A stretch of 64,000 nt of DNA from Juglans regia (GCF_001411555.2 NC_049902.1:10609985-10673984), one strand, 5' to 3'. Positions 1 to 11,147 are shown, numbered from the stretch's first letter. Numbers and translations are program-made. The notes: generated by a model not told the origin, from the sequence alone.

Positions 1-299
1 TTTAAAAAACCTCCTGCATGCCATTCCCTATATTTTTTCTATACTATTAAAATAATATTTTTCTATTATTTATTTATTAGTTTTTTCTCTCACTTCCATT
101 TGCATTATTTACTACTAACTCTTTTGTCTTTTCCTTTTGTTTTCAAATATCACCTTTTACTAATTTTGTAAACACTCATACGATTTTTTTTTTCTTGGGT
201 ACAATAATAGTTTTCAAACTATTACGGTATTACAAATAACAAATTTTTTTGATTATGTGCATTTTCCAATGCGAAGATATTTTTGCATATAGTTTTGTC
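1..299. other. AT-rich stretch without a gene
   Basis: Very AT-rich sequence with homopolymer runs. No open frame, RNA gene or repeat boundary could be supported here. Confidence 0.6.
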
Positions 300-520
300 T
301 GTATATATAATGGTAATATTTGATTTGCCGTTGTCTAACGGTAACATTTTTTATCCTTTTATGTAACAGTAATATTTTTATTCCTTTCTCCAATAATAAC
401 ACATCTTCTCCGTATGACAACGATAACATTCTAACGGTAATATTATTTGTCTTATATGTAACAATAATATTTTTGAATTTTTCCTAATGGTCATATGGAA
501 TTTAACGGTAACTTTTTTTT
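300..520 (+). repeat. Short degenerate TAACGGTAATATT repeats upstream of the Harbinger nuclease
   Basis: The motif taacggtaatatt, or close variants such as taacagtaatattt, recurs several times between about 308 and 510. A TATA-like tataaataag follows near 526. Such AACGG-type direct repeats are, from memory, common in the subterminal region of plant Harbinger elements just 5' of the nuclease gene. That fits the position here. They may be transposase-binding repeats; this role is an inference. Confidence 0.5.
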
Positions 521-626
521 TTGGTATAAATAAGGCTTTTGGTTCCATTCTTTTCAAGAACCTAAGTCTGATTTTATCTTAAGAGAAATTTATCATTCTG
601 GCCTCATCTTGCACTCCCTTCATTAA

Positions 627-1852
627 ATGACTCATTTGTTCTTTCGCAAATTGTTGCTTAACTTATCCTCAGAGGATGAGTTAGAGGTTGTTCTTAATGA
701 TGATGAAGGATCAATATCGAGGCATCGTGGCAATTGCTAACGTTGTAAGTATAATCGGCATGATCATATTTAAGGGCACAGATGACTATTTCCTGACTAT
801 TTTGTAGGAGCACTAGTATATCTCTCGAATCTTTTCAAAGGAGATTTTGTATGAGTTGTCTGCTATTTCTTCGTATTCAGGCTTTCGAGCCATACTTTAT
901 CCAAAGAAAAGATAATGCTGGAAGACTCGATTTATCTTCTATGTAAAAGATAACCATTGCATGTAGAATGCTTGTGTATGGAGTAATTGGTAATTTTTAT
1001 AGATGAATACATACAGATTGAAGAAAGCACCACAATGGAGAGCCTAAAAGAAATTTGTGAAGACGATCATAAATGTTTTTTTTCTAATCAATATTTGCAA
1101 TCTTAAAATCTCAATGATATTGCTCGATTGCTCGCGGTTGGTGAACAACGTGGATTCCCAATGATGTTGGGACGCATTGATTGCATGCTTTGGAAGTGAA
1201 AAAATTGTCCTGCTGCCTGGAAAGATATATACTTAAGCCACAGTCATGAACCAACTATTAATTTAGAAGTAGTTGTTTCATATGATTTTTGGATATGATA
1301 TGCATTTTTTAGATTGTCCGATTCACATAACGATATCAATGTGCTAGAGAGATCATTAATTTTTACGGAACTTGCCTAAGGGCGTGCTCCTCTAGTAAAT
1401 TACTCAATCAATGGAAATAACTACACTATAGGGTACTACATTGCCAATGGTATTTATTCAAAATAGTCAACATTTGTGAAGACGATTCCGTCTCTACAAG
1501 GGAATAAAAAGAAATATTTTAGAGCAGCACAAAAATAGGAAAAAAGGATGTAGAACGTGCATTTGGAGTCCTTCAACAACAATTTGCAATCGTTTGTGGA
1601 CCTTTCCAAATGTTTAAGATGAAGGAGCTAACAAATATAATGAAAGCATGTGTTAGTCTATATAACATGATCATCGAAGATGAGTGTAATAATAATCAGG
1701 GCTCAAACATCGAGTATGATCAAGATGATGATGATATTTCGGAACTGTCGTGCAATCCTACAACCAAACTTATGGACTTCATTCATCTTCATCATGAAAT
1801 TAGATACAATTCGGTACATTATCAACTCCAAACAGATCTAATTGAACATTAA
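627..1852 (+). pseudogene. PIF/Harbinger nuclease (HARBI1-like, DDE_Tnp_4) pseudogene
   Basis: Conceptual translation in shifting frames gives the recognisable order of a plant Harbinger nuclease. An N-terminal piece starts at ATG 627. It is followed near 1160 by a GRIDCMLWKWKNCP block (first catalytic Asp in the IDC context), then a LEVVVSYDFW block, a DSHNDINVLERS block near 1320 (second Asp) and the GYYIANGIY block. The C-terminal part is still open from about 1546 to 1852 and holds DVERAFGVLQ (third acidic residue, Glu) and ACVSLYNMIIEDE, ending at TAA 1850-1852. Stops and frameshifts interrupt the middle, so no intact transposase is made. The gene converges on the ORF1 remnant at 2255-3410, the usual partner protein of this superfamily. 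Family assignment is firm; element boundaries are not resolved. Confidence 0.85.
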
Positions 1853-2254
1853 TGACAATTATATTCCAAAAAAATAGACTAGCAGCATTCCATTATATTT
1901 TATCTTTTGATTAGTAGTGACTATATATTCTTGCTTCTTCAATTTCCATTCCATAAAACATGTTTTTTTCAAGAACATGCAAAGTATTTCTATAATATGT
2001 TCATTATTTGTAATAGTTTAAGCAGTTGTAATGCCAAACTTATCAATAGATTCTATCCATGCACAAAATCATTGTCAACATCTTTTAGCTTCCGCTATAA
2101 ATACTACCAAAGGTACAAAGTATAACAGACATACATCCAAGCGTTTAACAATAAAAATTGACCAATAATTCAAACTCATGGATTAATGTTGTCAAAATTA
2201 TACAAATTGTACTTTTCCTCAATAACAAACAAATTACATGAAAAAAACAAAGTC

Positions 2255-3410
2255 AGTTTTGTTCAGCATTGCGTCTTGCCACGATTTTCCTATGATGTTG
2301 CTGGAAATATATTCGCTATAGTCCAGGCTAGGTAGGCACATCGATTAGCATGATTAATTCCTCTCTCTCTCTCTCCCCCCAACCGCTCTCTCTTTCGCCT
2401 CCATCTGGGTGAATTCTAGTCTCTCGGCCTCCAACCTCAGTCTCTCATCCTCTTGTCAGATTTTATTTTCCTCTCTTTCTTAATCATATTGCATCTTCTA
2501 GGCCTTAAGTCGGAAACACTCTTTCTCCTAAGCATGTGATTCCTCTAGAAGAGTATACTTCATGTTGCTTAGCTTAACAATCTCCTTTGCTAGCCATCCT
2601 TGGGCCTTACGTTTTGCTTTCTCAGCTTTCTCTCTGATTGGCCTCTCCAATTCAACAACATCATTGTCTAGAGCATTCTTGGCCTCGATATCACAAATTG
2701 AATCTACAACAGTAGTTGAGGTACGAGTCAGGGTTGAGGACATCATCAACCTTTGCTTTGGACCTTCCTTTGTGCAAGGCTGAATCCATTTGTGTTGGTC
2801 TTTCAACAAGTGCTAACAATGCTCGAACTGAAATGTAGTATTATCTAGCGATTGGTACATGATCTTTGCTTTGTCCAACTTGCAGTTAAAGAATAAAATG
2901 ACAAAATTAATGACCAAACAAATAAAGGAAACATAACTTATAAAAACGCAAATGCCAAAAGCATATAAAAGTGGATGGTTATGCCTTGTCTTGCTCAATC
3001 ATGTTACTTTGATTCAACTCTTTGACTTGAGCTAGTTTAGCATAGAATTTGTTGGTCGCCTTTTGAATGGCCGACCACCTATGTATTAAAGACCTAACAC
3101 TCCGCTTAGTTGTAATTTGTTTATACTCATTAAAGTATTGACTAATGTTTTTCTAAAGTTGGGCGTGCTTTTGGTCCATTCCCTGGATGCCATCAACATT
3201 GATATTCAGCCATGTCGAGACAAGTAACTTGTCTTTCTTAGGGGTGAAGTTCGCATCCCTGGTTGATTTTCTTACGGAGAAGGGCTCTACTTGGGTTAGG
3301 GGTGGACAGTTATCAAAAGCCATAGGAGATTGTTGACTTTGACCACCGTAAATGTGTTCAATTTGAGGGTCCTGGCTGAGGAGGTTGGTGAAGTACATAT
3401 GTCCTTAGTC
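2255..3410 (-). pseudogene. Harbinger ORF1 (Myb/SANT-like, NAM-associated C-terminus) pseudogene
   Basis: On the minus strand, exon 1 (about 3398 to 3000) encodes NFTPKKDKLLVSTWLN and, after one in-frame stop at 3153-3155, RWSAIQKATNKFYAKLAQV. This is the Myb/SANT-like half of plant Harbinger ORF1, often annotated as glutathione S-transferase T3-like. An intron of about 110 bp with an AG acceptor near 2880 leads to exon 2: FQFEHC, then a stop where the family has Trp, then LKDQHKWIQP. The NAM-associated part AKRKAQGWLAKEIVKLSN follows. Further downstream in another frame are a charged coiled-coil stretch with LRLEAERLEFTQMEAKERA and an end resembling YFQQHHRKIVARRNAEQN near 2260. ORF1 proteins bind DNA and help the nuclease in transposition. 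Only a few lesions are seen, so decay is moderate. Confidence 0.8.
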
Positions 3411-3523
3411 TTGTGAATCAATCTCTAAGAGATTATAGACACACAACGGTTGGTAGACATGTTAGACACTTAAGAATAATAGAGACGTGATTTTGTTAAT
3501 CGGCCTTAGGAACCAAATGGTAA

Positions 3524-3628
3524 CATATAGGAAATTTGGCACCCTCGAATGGCTACAACAATTGTTTGCCACTACTTATTAGCCGTCCAAGTTACCATGC
3601 CATAGAAGTATGTGCCAAATTTCCTATG
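3524..3628. repeat. Short inverted repeat
   Basis: Arms at about 3524-3542 and 3612-3628 are reverse complements over about 17 bp, with a 2 bp insertion in the left arm. They are separated by about 70 bp. It may mark a MITE end or a fold-back scar near the 5' side of the ORF1 remnant. Confidence 0.5.
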
Positions 3629-3634
3629 GCACCA

Positions 3635-4175
3635 CAAGACTTTGTCATCATCACAACCTAGGGGGTTAAAGAAGGAAAATCCAATGACAAGAATGCTCTA
3701 ATCCAACAAAGAGAACTATTTATGGATTAAAACAGAATGCTCTAAAGGAACAAATAAAATAATTCAACATTACTAAATCAAGTGTCTGCCAAGCTTCTTC
3801 AATTTCCAACATCCAAACAACAGGAAATCATCATCTAAAACAGATATGAGAGAAGCAATATATGGATTAAAACAGAATGTTCTAATCGAATACTGAGTAG
3901 CATGCAAAATGAATAAGAGCATAAATACAGAAATGAGAAAGTAAGAAACTAATGATCAAAATAGAAATGAGAAAGAAAGAAATTAATGATCATAACAGAA
4001 AGAAATGCTAAATAGCAGTGTGTCGAATAAATGAACATGCTTTGAATAAATTCTAGTCACTTAAGAAATAGATAGTGATATTAAAGAAACTATTTTGATT
4101 CTAAATGAATAAATTCTAGTCACTTAAGAAACATATAGTGATAGTAAAGAAACTATTTCAATGCTAAATGAATAA
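3635..4175. other. Intergenic, no gene seen
   Basis: AT-rich sequence with imperfect local duplications, for example the motif attctagtcacttaagaaa at about 4050 and again at about 4110. No supported coding region. Confidence 0.5.
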
Positions 4176-6274
4176 GAGCATTCCCATCCGGTTCCATAAA
4201 GAATGTGTGTTCCATGGGGCTTAAAATGGCTTTTTTATTTACAGCATGAGTAAGACTTAAGCCCAACCTTGAATGGTTGCAAAACCTTAAACCTCGGTTG
4301 CCTTTTGTGAAAACTATCACAAAATACTTGGTGGTCATTCGGGTTTGGATTACTTTGCCTTTTGTGAATGAACCCCCTTCCATGGAGTAATTAGAACCAT
4401 CATCACAGCTTTACACTAGACATGCAGCCCTGGAGAATACGCCTAATTCAACACCAAAAAATGCAAAGGACAAATGTAGAACTAAACACAAAGGAGAGAA
4501 GCAATATATCTCAAATATAATGAGGTAACTTGGTTTAAAGTGCTTGCATAATTATTGAGAAAGAAAACAACAAAGCAAAAGAGTCTTGGAGGAAATTTTG
4601 ATAGTTGTAAGGTGATGATCAATGCACCAATTATTATGCAGCATCATTCACATATCAAGAAATAAAAGAGGCAATAGATGGGGGATAATCATGGCTATAA
4701 ACATCACTGAAACATTAGTATAAATTCGTCCAGGTTGATCATGGTGGGTTAGGGAAACTAAGATAATGAAAACAATGAAAACAAAGATATTGAAATCAAT
4801 TAAAGCAGTAGAGAGAGTCCATAAAGAAAGATAATGAAAACAAAGATAATGAAATCAGTTATAAAAAGCAGTGTATCCCTCGAATCATAAAAAATAGTGC
4901 TGAAACAGTGTATAATTCAAACCAACATATCAGCTTGAATGGCTGCCAAACTGTCTATGAATGAATTGAAACCAACAACAGCTCATTTATACACTGCTCA
5001 AATGCAAAGATAGTGAAATCAAATTAAAACCCTAGAGTAGCAGATAACAATGTAGGGCTTTCGATTTTGAGTGCCCAAAGATCCAGATAAGAAATCAATT
5101 ATATATCATAGCATAGATAATGAAATCAATACCCAAAGCAGTAGAGAGAATCCATAAGGAATGGATGCCAAATAGAATGAAAACAAAGATAATCTAAAAA
5201 ATGGTTAACAATGCTCCAACAGAAAATTCATGGCATTATAGGCTGTCGAATAGAATGAAAATAAAGAGAATCTAAAAAATGGTTAACAATGCAAACCAAT
5301 ACAGTAACATTGTTGTTAACAATTTCTCCAATGCAAACCAACACAAAATTCAAACCAATACACACGACAACATTATGCAAACCAACACAAAACTCAAACC
5401 ACACACACGCACACACACACACAATTTAACAATTTGAAAAATGGTTAACAATGCAAACCGACACGGTAACGTTATGGTTTACAATTTAACAATGCAAACC
5501 AACAAAGGCAACACGGTAACATTATGGTTATCAATGCAAACCAAAACAAAACTCATTAATTATAGGCTGCTGAACAGAATGAAAACAAAGAGAAACTAAA
5601 AAATGGTTAAAAGTTCAAACAAACACAAAATCCGAATGGCCAACAAACAATGTATGAATGGATTCAAAGGTACAAACAATTTTTTTAAACCAGAATAATG
5701 CAGTTGATGAAATTAGTCCAAACTAAACTCTATTGCCCCTTGAATGGCTGCCGTGAAGAAAAATTAAGATCCAAATTCAAACCCTAGAGCAGCTCACAAT
5801 GTAGGTTTTTCGATTTTGAGTTCCTAAATATCCAAATAGATACATTCAACAAGTCGAAACTATGCAATGTCTCATATGAAAGCCATGACAGTTCGGGATT
5901 TGGGTGTGTTTGATTTGTGCGAGAGAGAAGGACATAGTCCATACATGGAGGAAACCGAAAGAAGAAGTTTATTTTTGTGAGAGAGAATGAGGAGACTTAT
6001 ATGAAATCCGATAGATGAAGAGGGCTTCTGAAGATGGTGGCAAACGGTGCGAGATAGGGCCAATACTAATGAGGCAATCGAGACTCGAGAGAGATTTTCA
6101 CGCGGGACCAACAGTAAGAAATGATAGATGGGTCGATTGGGGGCACCACTGGAGCATCCTTAAATCAAATCCCTAATTTAGGGATTCGGATTTGAGGGAT
6201 TTTTGAAGTTTTCCCAAAATTTTTTCCCAAAATATAGAAATAACGGGCATTTAGGGAAGCGGATGAGAATGCTT
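4176..6274. mobile_element. Non-autonomous Harbinger/Tourist-like element with TIRs and TAA target duplication
   Basis: The left end reads gagcattcccatccggttcc from 4176. The right end, read on the minus strand from 6274, gives aagcattctcatccgcttcc. These agree at 17 of 20 positions. TAA precedes the left end (4173-4175) and follows the right end (6275-6277), the 3 bp target duplication typical of PIF/Harbinger/Tourist elements. The 2.1 kb interior has no transposase. It holds AT-rich repeats, a CA microsatellite near 5401-5425 and a minus-strand open frame at 5872-6111 that looks like a 5' leader, not a known protein. It lies beside the decayed autonomous-type Harbinger at 0.3-3.6 kb, which may once have mobilised such elements; that link is an inference. 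Confidence 0.7.
5275..5560. repeat. Interspersed short repeats (aatgcaaaccaacac / ggtaacattatgg)
   Basis: The motif caatgcaaaccaacac, often followed by ggtaacattatggtt, occurs at least five times in about 280 bp inside the Harbinger-like element. Spacing is irregular, so this is not a simple tandem array. Confidence 0.6.
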
Positions 6275-6357
6275 TAAAGAATTTATAAATGGATAAATAG
6301 TATCAAGCTTTGAGAATGCTCTAAAGAATTTATAAATGGATAAATAGTATCAAGCTT
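6264..6357. repeat. 47 bp tandem duplication at the right TIR
   Basis: The segment 6264-6310 is repeated at 6311-6357 with a single difference (t to c at unit position 11). Each unit begins with the TIR end tgagaatgct, so the element terminus and 30-40 bp of flank were duplicated together. The second unit carries gaatgctctaa, a closer match to the left TIR than the first. Confidence 0.85.
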
Positions 6358-7170
6358 TTACATTGACTCTTAGCAAAAATGTATTTTATATTTTATTTAT
6401 ATAATCGGTTGGAAAGGGTTTTGTTTTAAGATTTCTGGACAATTTTACAAATAGATGTTGTATACCAAGAAAATCACTCAAATCCTCATTGGTTTTTGTT
6501 ATACAGTAGAAGTAAGTGTATGATTGTAGTACTCGACATTAGTTCCTTACCAAAAACAAAAAGACTACAACCACTTAATAAGTATAAGTAACATTTACGT
6601 TCGCTATTTTCGCTAATTACTCTTTTTAAAATTAATTATATACTTATTTACCGCATAAGCTTCATATATTATTTGATGTTTTAGCCTTTAGAAGATAAAA
6701 GAAAATTACCATAAACAAATGGTTGCATAGTCACAAAAATAATTTTAGTTAAGAACTATTATATGCTGCAAAAATATCTTAGCCACTTGCAAGTGCAAAA
6801 AGGGTTCAAGAATTTACCATAGAAAAGTGGTAAAACAAACTTTGTCCTTTACACTCTTCTGATGTTGTACATGGTCCAGAATACGGTACTTTTTTGGTTG
6901 ACTAGATAACTTAACACTCAATTCATAATTTATATATAATTTTTAATATATTAATATTTTTTTATTAAATTTAAACCCATCAAATCAAGAATAAAAGTCA
7001 AAATAAAATTTAAAATAATATTATTTTATTACATAATTAAAATAAGTTGTTATACAATAATTATTCCATCATCTTTACGATTTGCTATATTACATGCTAC
7101 ATTCATGGAGGGTCGGTTCCGGAAAGGATACCGATCAGTGCTATAATTTTTTATTTTTATTTTTTGCTTT
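6358..7170. other. Intergenic, AT-rich, no gene seen
   Basis: No supported open frame or RNA gene. The part from 6900 to 7070 is especially AT-rich. Confidence 0.5.
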
Positions 7171-7174
7171 ATTT

Positions 7175-7240
7175 GAAAGCATTTTTGTGTATATATTTTT
7201 AAAAAAATACTTAAAAATAAACACACACAACAATGCTTTA
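7175..7240. repeat. Perfect-like hairpin of a small MITE
   Basis: The arm from about 7175 (gaaagcatttttgtgt) pairs with the arm ending about 7240 (acaacaatgcttta). About 27 bp pair with few mismatches around a short AT-rich loop. The flanks at 7108-7135 contain a ggtcggttccgg-type motif that could be a MITE terminus. The foldback resembles those of small plant MITEs that feed 24-nt siRNA; that is inference. Confidence 0.55.
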
Positions 7241-7393
7241 AGAAAAAATACTACTCGATACACTTTATCGGTACATTTTGTCGATAGAAGTATCATTTTT
7301 CTATTACAAAATATAAGCACCAGTTAAACATATGTGAATATATTAATCAAATTCCATTATATTATTCATCATTAATTTGTGGCATAACCTTTA

Positions 7394-7622
7394 GGGGTTG
7401 ACTCAAATGGTAAAGGCATTGGATTTGAGGTATGCTCTCGTAGGTCTAAGGTTTAAATTCTATGTAAAAAATCTTAAGAGACCATCAGACTGGATGATTT
7501 TTTATTTAAATTGCCTGATATGTACTTGCGAGAAATTTCTTGTCGATGACTTGTGCACCCTCAAAATTAGTCAGAATGTTGTTAATTCCCAGACACCTGG
7601 TGCCAATATAAAAAAATAAAAA
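7394..7622 (+). mobile_element. tRNA-derived SINE
   Basis: The 5' part resembles a tRNA gene with an internal RNA polymerase III promoter: a box A-like tgactcaaatgg at 7399-7410 and a box B-like ggtttaaattc at 7450-7460, about 40 bp apart. A non-tRNA body follows, and the 3' end is A-rich (ataaaaaaataaaaac, to about 7622). Length, order and the GGGGTTG start fit plant tRNA-derived SINEs. Box B has lost its GGTTCGA core, so the copy is probably transcriptionally dead. No clear target duplication was found. Confidence 0.75.
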
Positions 7623-8824
7623 CAATTTGTACCATTCTCACTTAGTTTAAGAACATATCGTGGCACATATAAATATGTCAAGTATGATACTTATACCTTG
7701 GATAATAGTTGCTTGGGATCATTCTTTGTTCTACGTTTTCAGTTTTTCAACGATTGCCACTTAACCCAACTTTTTAATCATTTCAATTCCCACCTTTACG
7801 ACCTTCTCTTTTCTTAAGCCCTTTACGTACCCTTATCAACTAAATTTTCAGTAGGCTGGCTAAGATTCTTAGATTCAATAGATCATTGAATATTTAGAGT
7901 AATGCTGTCAATCTTTTTTCTAATATCTTCAACTCCTTCTTCGTTGTCAGCAGCTCGAGAGGCTAATTTTTACCAACTTGGGACATAAGTGTACATTCTA
8001 CTTTGCATTAATGTGACGGGTGGCAAATCGTGTAGAACAAAAGTGACGAGGAGTTTTGAGGCTGAACTTAATGGTAGATAAGTAAGTTGGAGGTAAATCC
8101 TTCTAGCATTAAGTTCGATCAGCCTCAAAATGTTGTAAAAATTAATCTATTATATTCAAATATGATTTCAAGTAAGTTTTAAGTCCCCATTGAAATTCTT
8201 ACTGAATTGAGTATTTATTATTCCCAAATTAAATTGTTTCATAGCATAGCACTTTGCTCAGTTCTTTCTCAATTTACATATCTCGTCCAACCAACTTACC
8301 TCTTGCACGTACCTTACAATATGTCTGAATACGGCCTTTTCCCAAGCCTTTTTAAATTTGGTCTCATCCTTATATTTAAGCATACAAGCTTTGAAATCTC
8401 AAAGAAAATGGGAAACATTCTTCATCAAATTTCCAATTACATGCTTGATGCCATTTAATTTGCATTATGTGCCAAGTACATGCCAAGTTCTTTTTATTTT
8501 ATTTTATTTTTATTTTATTTTTATTTTATTTTATATAATAAAGAAGAGGACAATATTCTAAGTTTATTGATAACCCTTACTTTAGACGGAGAAAAATCTT
8601 GGTTACAACTGGACACTTGAGGCTACAAATAAGCATAAAGACCCAAATCCACGAATAAAAAAACACTAAAATTATAATTCCACAATACAATATTAAACTA
8701 AAAATAAAAAATGATACAAACATAGCAAAAAGGACCACACAACCTGCAAAAACAATGTTAGCACCTGCAAAAAAGAAAAGCAAAAACAATACCAAATAAA
8801 ACAAATAAGCAGAATACATACATC
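7623..8824. other. Intergenic with an ATTTT microsatellite
   Basis: No gene supported. An (ATTTT)n-like low-complexity tract lies at about 8490-8535. The open frames here are short, AT-driven and without recognisable domains. Confidence 0.5.
8054..8130. repeat. 20 bp inverted repeat
   Basis: Arm 8054-8073 (ttttgaggctgaacttaatg) is the exact reverse complement of arm 8107-8130 once a 4 bp insertion (gatc) in the second arm is removed. The loop is about 33 bp. It could be a MITE core or a small hairpin; no open frame overlaps it. Confidence 0.65.
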
Positions 8825-9740
8825 AATAACAAATCAACAGCGAAGCGAAAGAATGCCCAGCTTGTCTAAACTGATGATGCCTTGCATCATTCTCGGTACT
8901 TTCCCAAAGCCTTGCCAAGTTTCTAGCATCATGACCTCAGATAATTATGACTTTGCCATTGCAGAATCTTGATCTATAAAGATTGACTTAGGCCTCTTAC
9001 CTCCGTGTGCATCTAAGAATCTTCTACAAAGCCAATTCTAAAATATTTTGCTGTCTCATCCTATAATAGGGCAGTCGCAAAAATCACAACTCCTCGATCT
9101 ATATATAGTTGTAAACACAGCTAATGGTACTCTTAACACTTCAACATTGCCATATGTAGCATCAAAAGTCATTACATGATTGTCTAAACATCTTTCATCA
9201 GCCCCCAAAATTTAACAGTTTTGCCATAGATTGAGTTCAATACATCCTTGATTTTGCCCTCCCACCAGCTTCTCTACTCATGATCAACTCAAGTGTGGCC
9301 TTGGTCTTTAGATATTTTTCGTTGAGATCTCATCATGATATAAGTAGTTTCTTGAAGATGAAGTATATATATGATCATTATGTTCAGGCACAAAATCATA
9401 CCATGTACTTAATCTCTAGCTTCTCACATGCACTATCGACACATGATTCAATCGAACAAGACAATTAGTCCAGCTTGTTTCATCACGATTTTGATGGCTA
9501 TAAATTAAGATGATCTGGTTTGTCTACTCCTCGTACACCTTGCATGTTTAGCACATACAAATCTTCTCGAATTGTAACTTGTCCATCTTTCACACTTTAA
9601 TTTATAAAGTGCTTCTCAACATCAAAACCCATTTGTTTTCCATATTTTCCCACTGTTGATATGCCTCATATAATGTATTAAATTGCATCCCAATATGAGG
9701 TGGGCGTCCATGTTTTGAGATGATGTGTCCATACTATCCA
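8825..9740 (-). pseudogene. FAR1/FHY3-like (MULE-derived transposase) pseudogene
   Basis: Minus-strand translation in several frames gives family landmarks in order. Near 9720-9610 is PPHIGMQFNTLYEAYQQWEN, the start of the FAR1 DNA-binding domain. RRFVCAKHARC follows near 9560. Near 9140-9110, MTFDATYGN corresponds to the FDTTY block of the MULE transposase. Near 9030-8950 is DAHGGKRPKSIFIDQDSAMA, the conserved TDQD block. Many stops and frameshifts separate these blocks, so the copy is dead. FAR1/FHY3 proteins are domesticated Mutator transposases, and mobile MULEs of this type also exist, so it cannot be said whether this was a host gene or an element. Its 5' end adjoins duplicated block A. 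Confidence 0.75.
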
Positions 9741-10452
9741 TGCCACCCTTAACAAATTAAAGACGTTCATATCATATTTAGTAAATTACATACCAAAAAT
9801 ATTCAAATAAAATAACTCGAGTAAACTGATGTTGTGATTTCAATGTGTAGACTATTTAACTAGCCAGGCTGATAAAAGTACAACAAAGATTATTAAACTA
9901 ATCCCATCAAGCATGTTACCCTCAGACTGGCCGGTGGCTAGTTAAGGTTGTGAACTGCATGTTCATTGGATGACTTACTTCGTATCTTGGTAGGCGATCA
10001 CTTGAAGACTTTTGGGACGAAGTAGTTTTCAAATTGTGGTTGCTTATAAATTAGTCAACAAATAAGAGCACAAGATTCAATCCGTATAATATATGGCTAT
10101 ATACAATCCGTGCTCACCACACGCTTTGGTTGCTAATTTTGATTTGAAGAAGGTGAATGTCCAAGCTGATGAAGATTTGATAGCTTAGATTGAGATGCAC
10201 AAAACAACCAGTGATCATTTGGAGACATCGAATGCATAGTACATGATAATTGTAGTAAAAAAGAAGAGTCAGGTTGTAGAGTTTGAAGTTGGAGCTAGAT
10301 TTTGATTGGGGTATGCTAACCATAGATAGATTTCAAGTGGGTGAGTACAAGAAGTTAGTATCAATAAATATTGGGCTCATGGAGATTGTGAAAAAGATTA
10401 ACCTAATGTCAATAGGCTGAAACGTCCTAGCCATATTAAGCGATCTAATTAA
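9702..10452. repeat. Duplicated block A, copy 1, first part
   Basis: This segment matches 44902-45630 in the same orientation along its length, with scattered substitutions and small indels. Shared landmarks include tgttttgagatgatgtgtcc, cacttgaagacttttgggac, gtgatcatttggagacatcg and gaaacgtcctagccatatta. Parts look like decayed coding sequence: around 10166-10280 a plus-strand frame reads IEMHK and TSDHLETSNA with TAG stops. The gene is not recognised. The block is interrupted on the right by a MITE. Confidence 0.85.
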
Positions 10453-10955
10453 GGGGTTGTTTGAGATTGCATTAGGAGTACGTTTTACTTAAAAAGTCTT
10501 AAAAGCTATTTAATGGAAAAATTAAGTTGTTTGGATTTATATATTAAAGTACTTTTTAATCTCAAATAAGCTAAAAAGTATGTTTGAGTAAAATCATCAT
10601 TTTGATGCTTTTCCTCAAACGTGCTTTTGCGGAAAATTTTGAATGTAGTTAAAAATTTTAAAAATACTGTCAATGAATGAAAATACTCGTACAACTTTCA
10701 GATAATTACATTTTTCAAACATTTAAAGATATGATCATAATGTTTAAAAAAATAAAATGATCATCCTTTCTACTTTAGAAAACACTTTTTTTTTTTTTTA
10801 ATTTGTTTCCAAACAAATATAACTTGTTTAAAAGTATTTTAAATATATAGTTACCAAACAGAAAAAACTTTTTAATAGTAAAACTTATTACTTAAGCTAT
10901 AAGTTTTAAACCTAGAAGTTATAAACTATATTTCCTACCGCAATCCCAAACATGC
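10453..10955. mobile_element. MITE of about 500 bp
   Basis: The termini are complementary: ggggttgtttgagattgca at 10453 and, on the other strand at the right end, gcatgtttgggattgcggt. The interior is AT-rich and non-coding. The corresponding position of block A copy 2 (about 45630) lacks it, which supports insertion, although copy 2 has a deletion just there. The target duplication is not clear. hAT-like by general appearance only. Confidence 0.6.
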
Positions 10956-11147
10956 TTTTAACACTTTGATGTTAAACATTGGTTCCTTGTGTTTGCTAAT
11001 GATAATTTGAGGATAATGTGAATTAGAGGGAGAATTTTTTCCAACCGCAGAGGATGATTTAGATTGCATTACCATGAGTATATTGTGGGGCTTGAAAGTC
11101 ACAAGAAGAGTGTGAAGAGAAAAAAGACACATAAGGAAGGAAAGAAG

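Noticed and set aside
5872..6111. 79-codon minus-strand frame near the right end of the Harbinger-like element
   Set aside because: Composition suggests a transcribed leader; no recognisable protein and no continuation.
7399..7460. Possible tRNA gene
   Set aside because: Box A/B-like motifs exist but no cloverleaf or anticodon arm can be drawn and an A-rich tail follows; a SINE explains it better.
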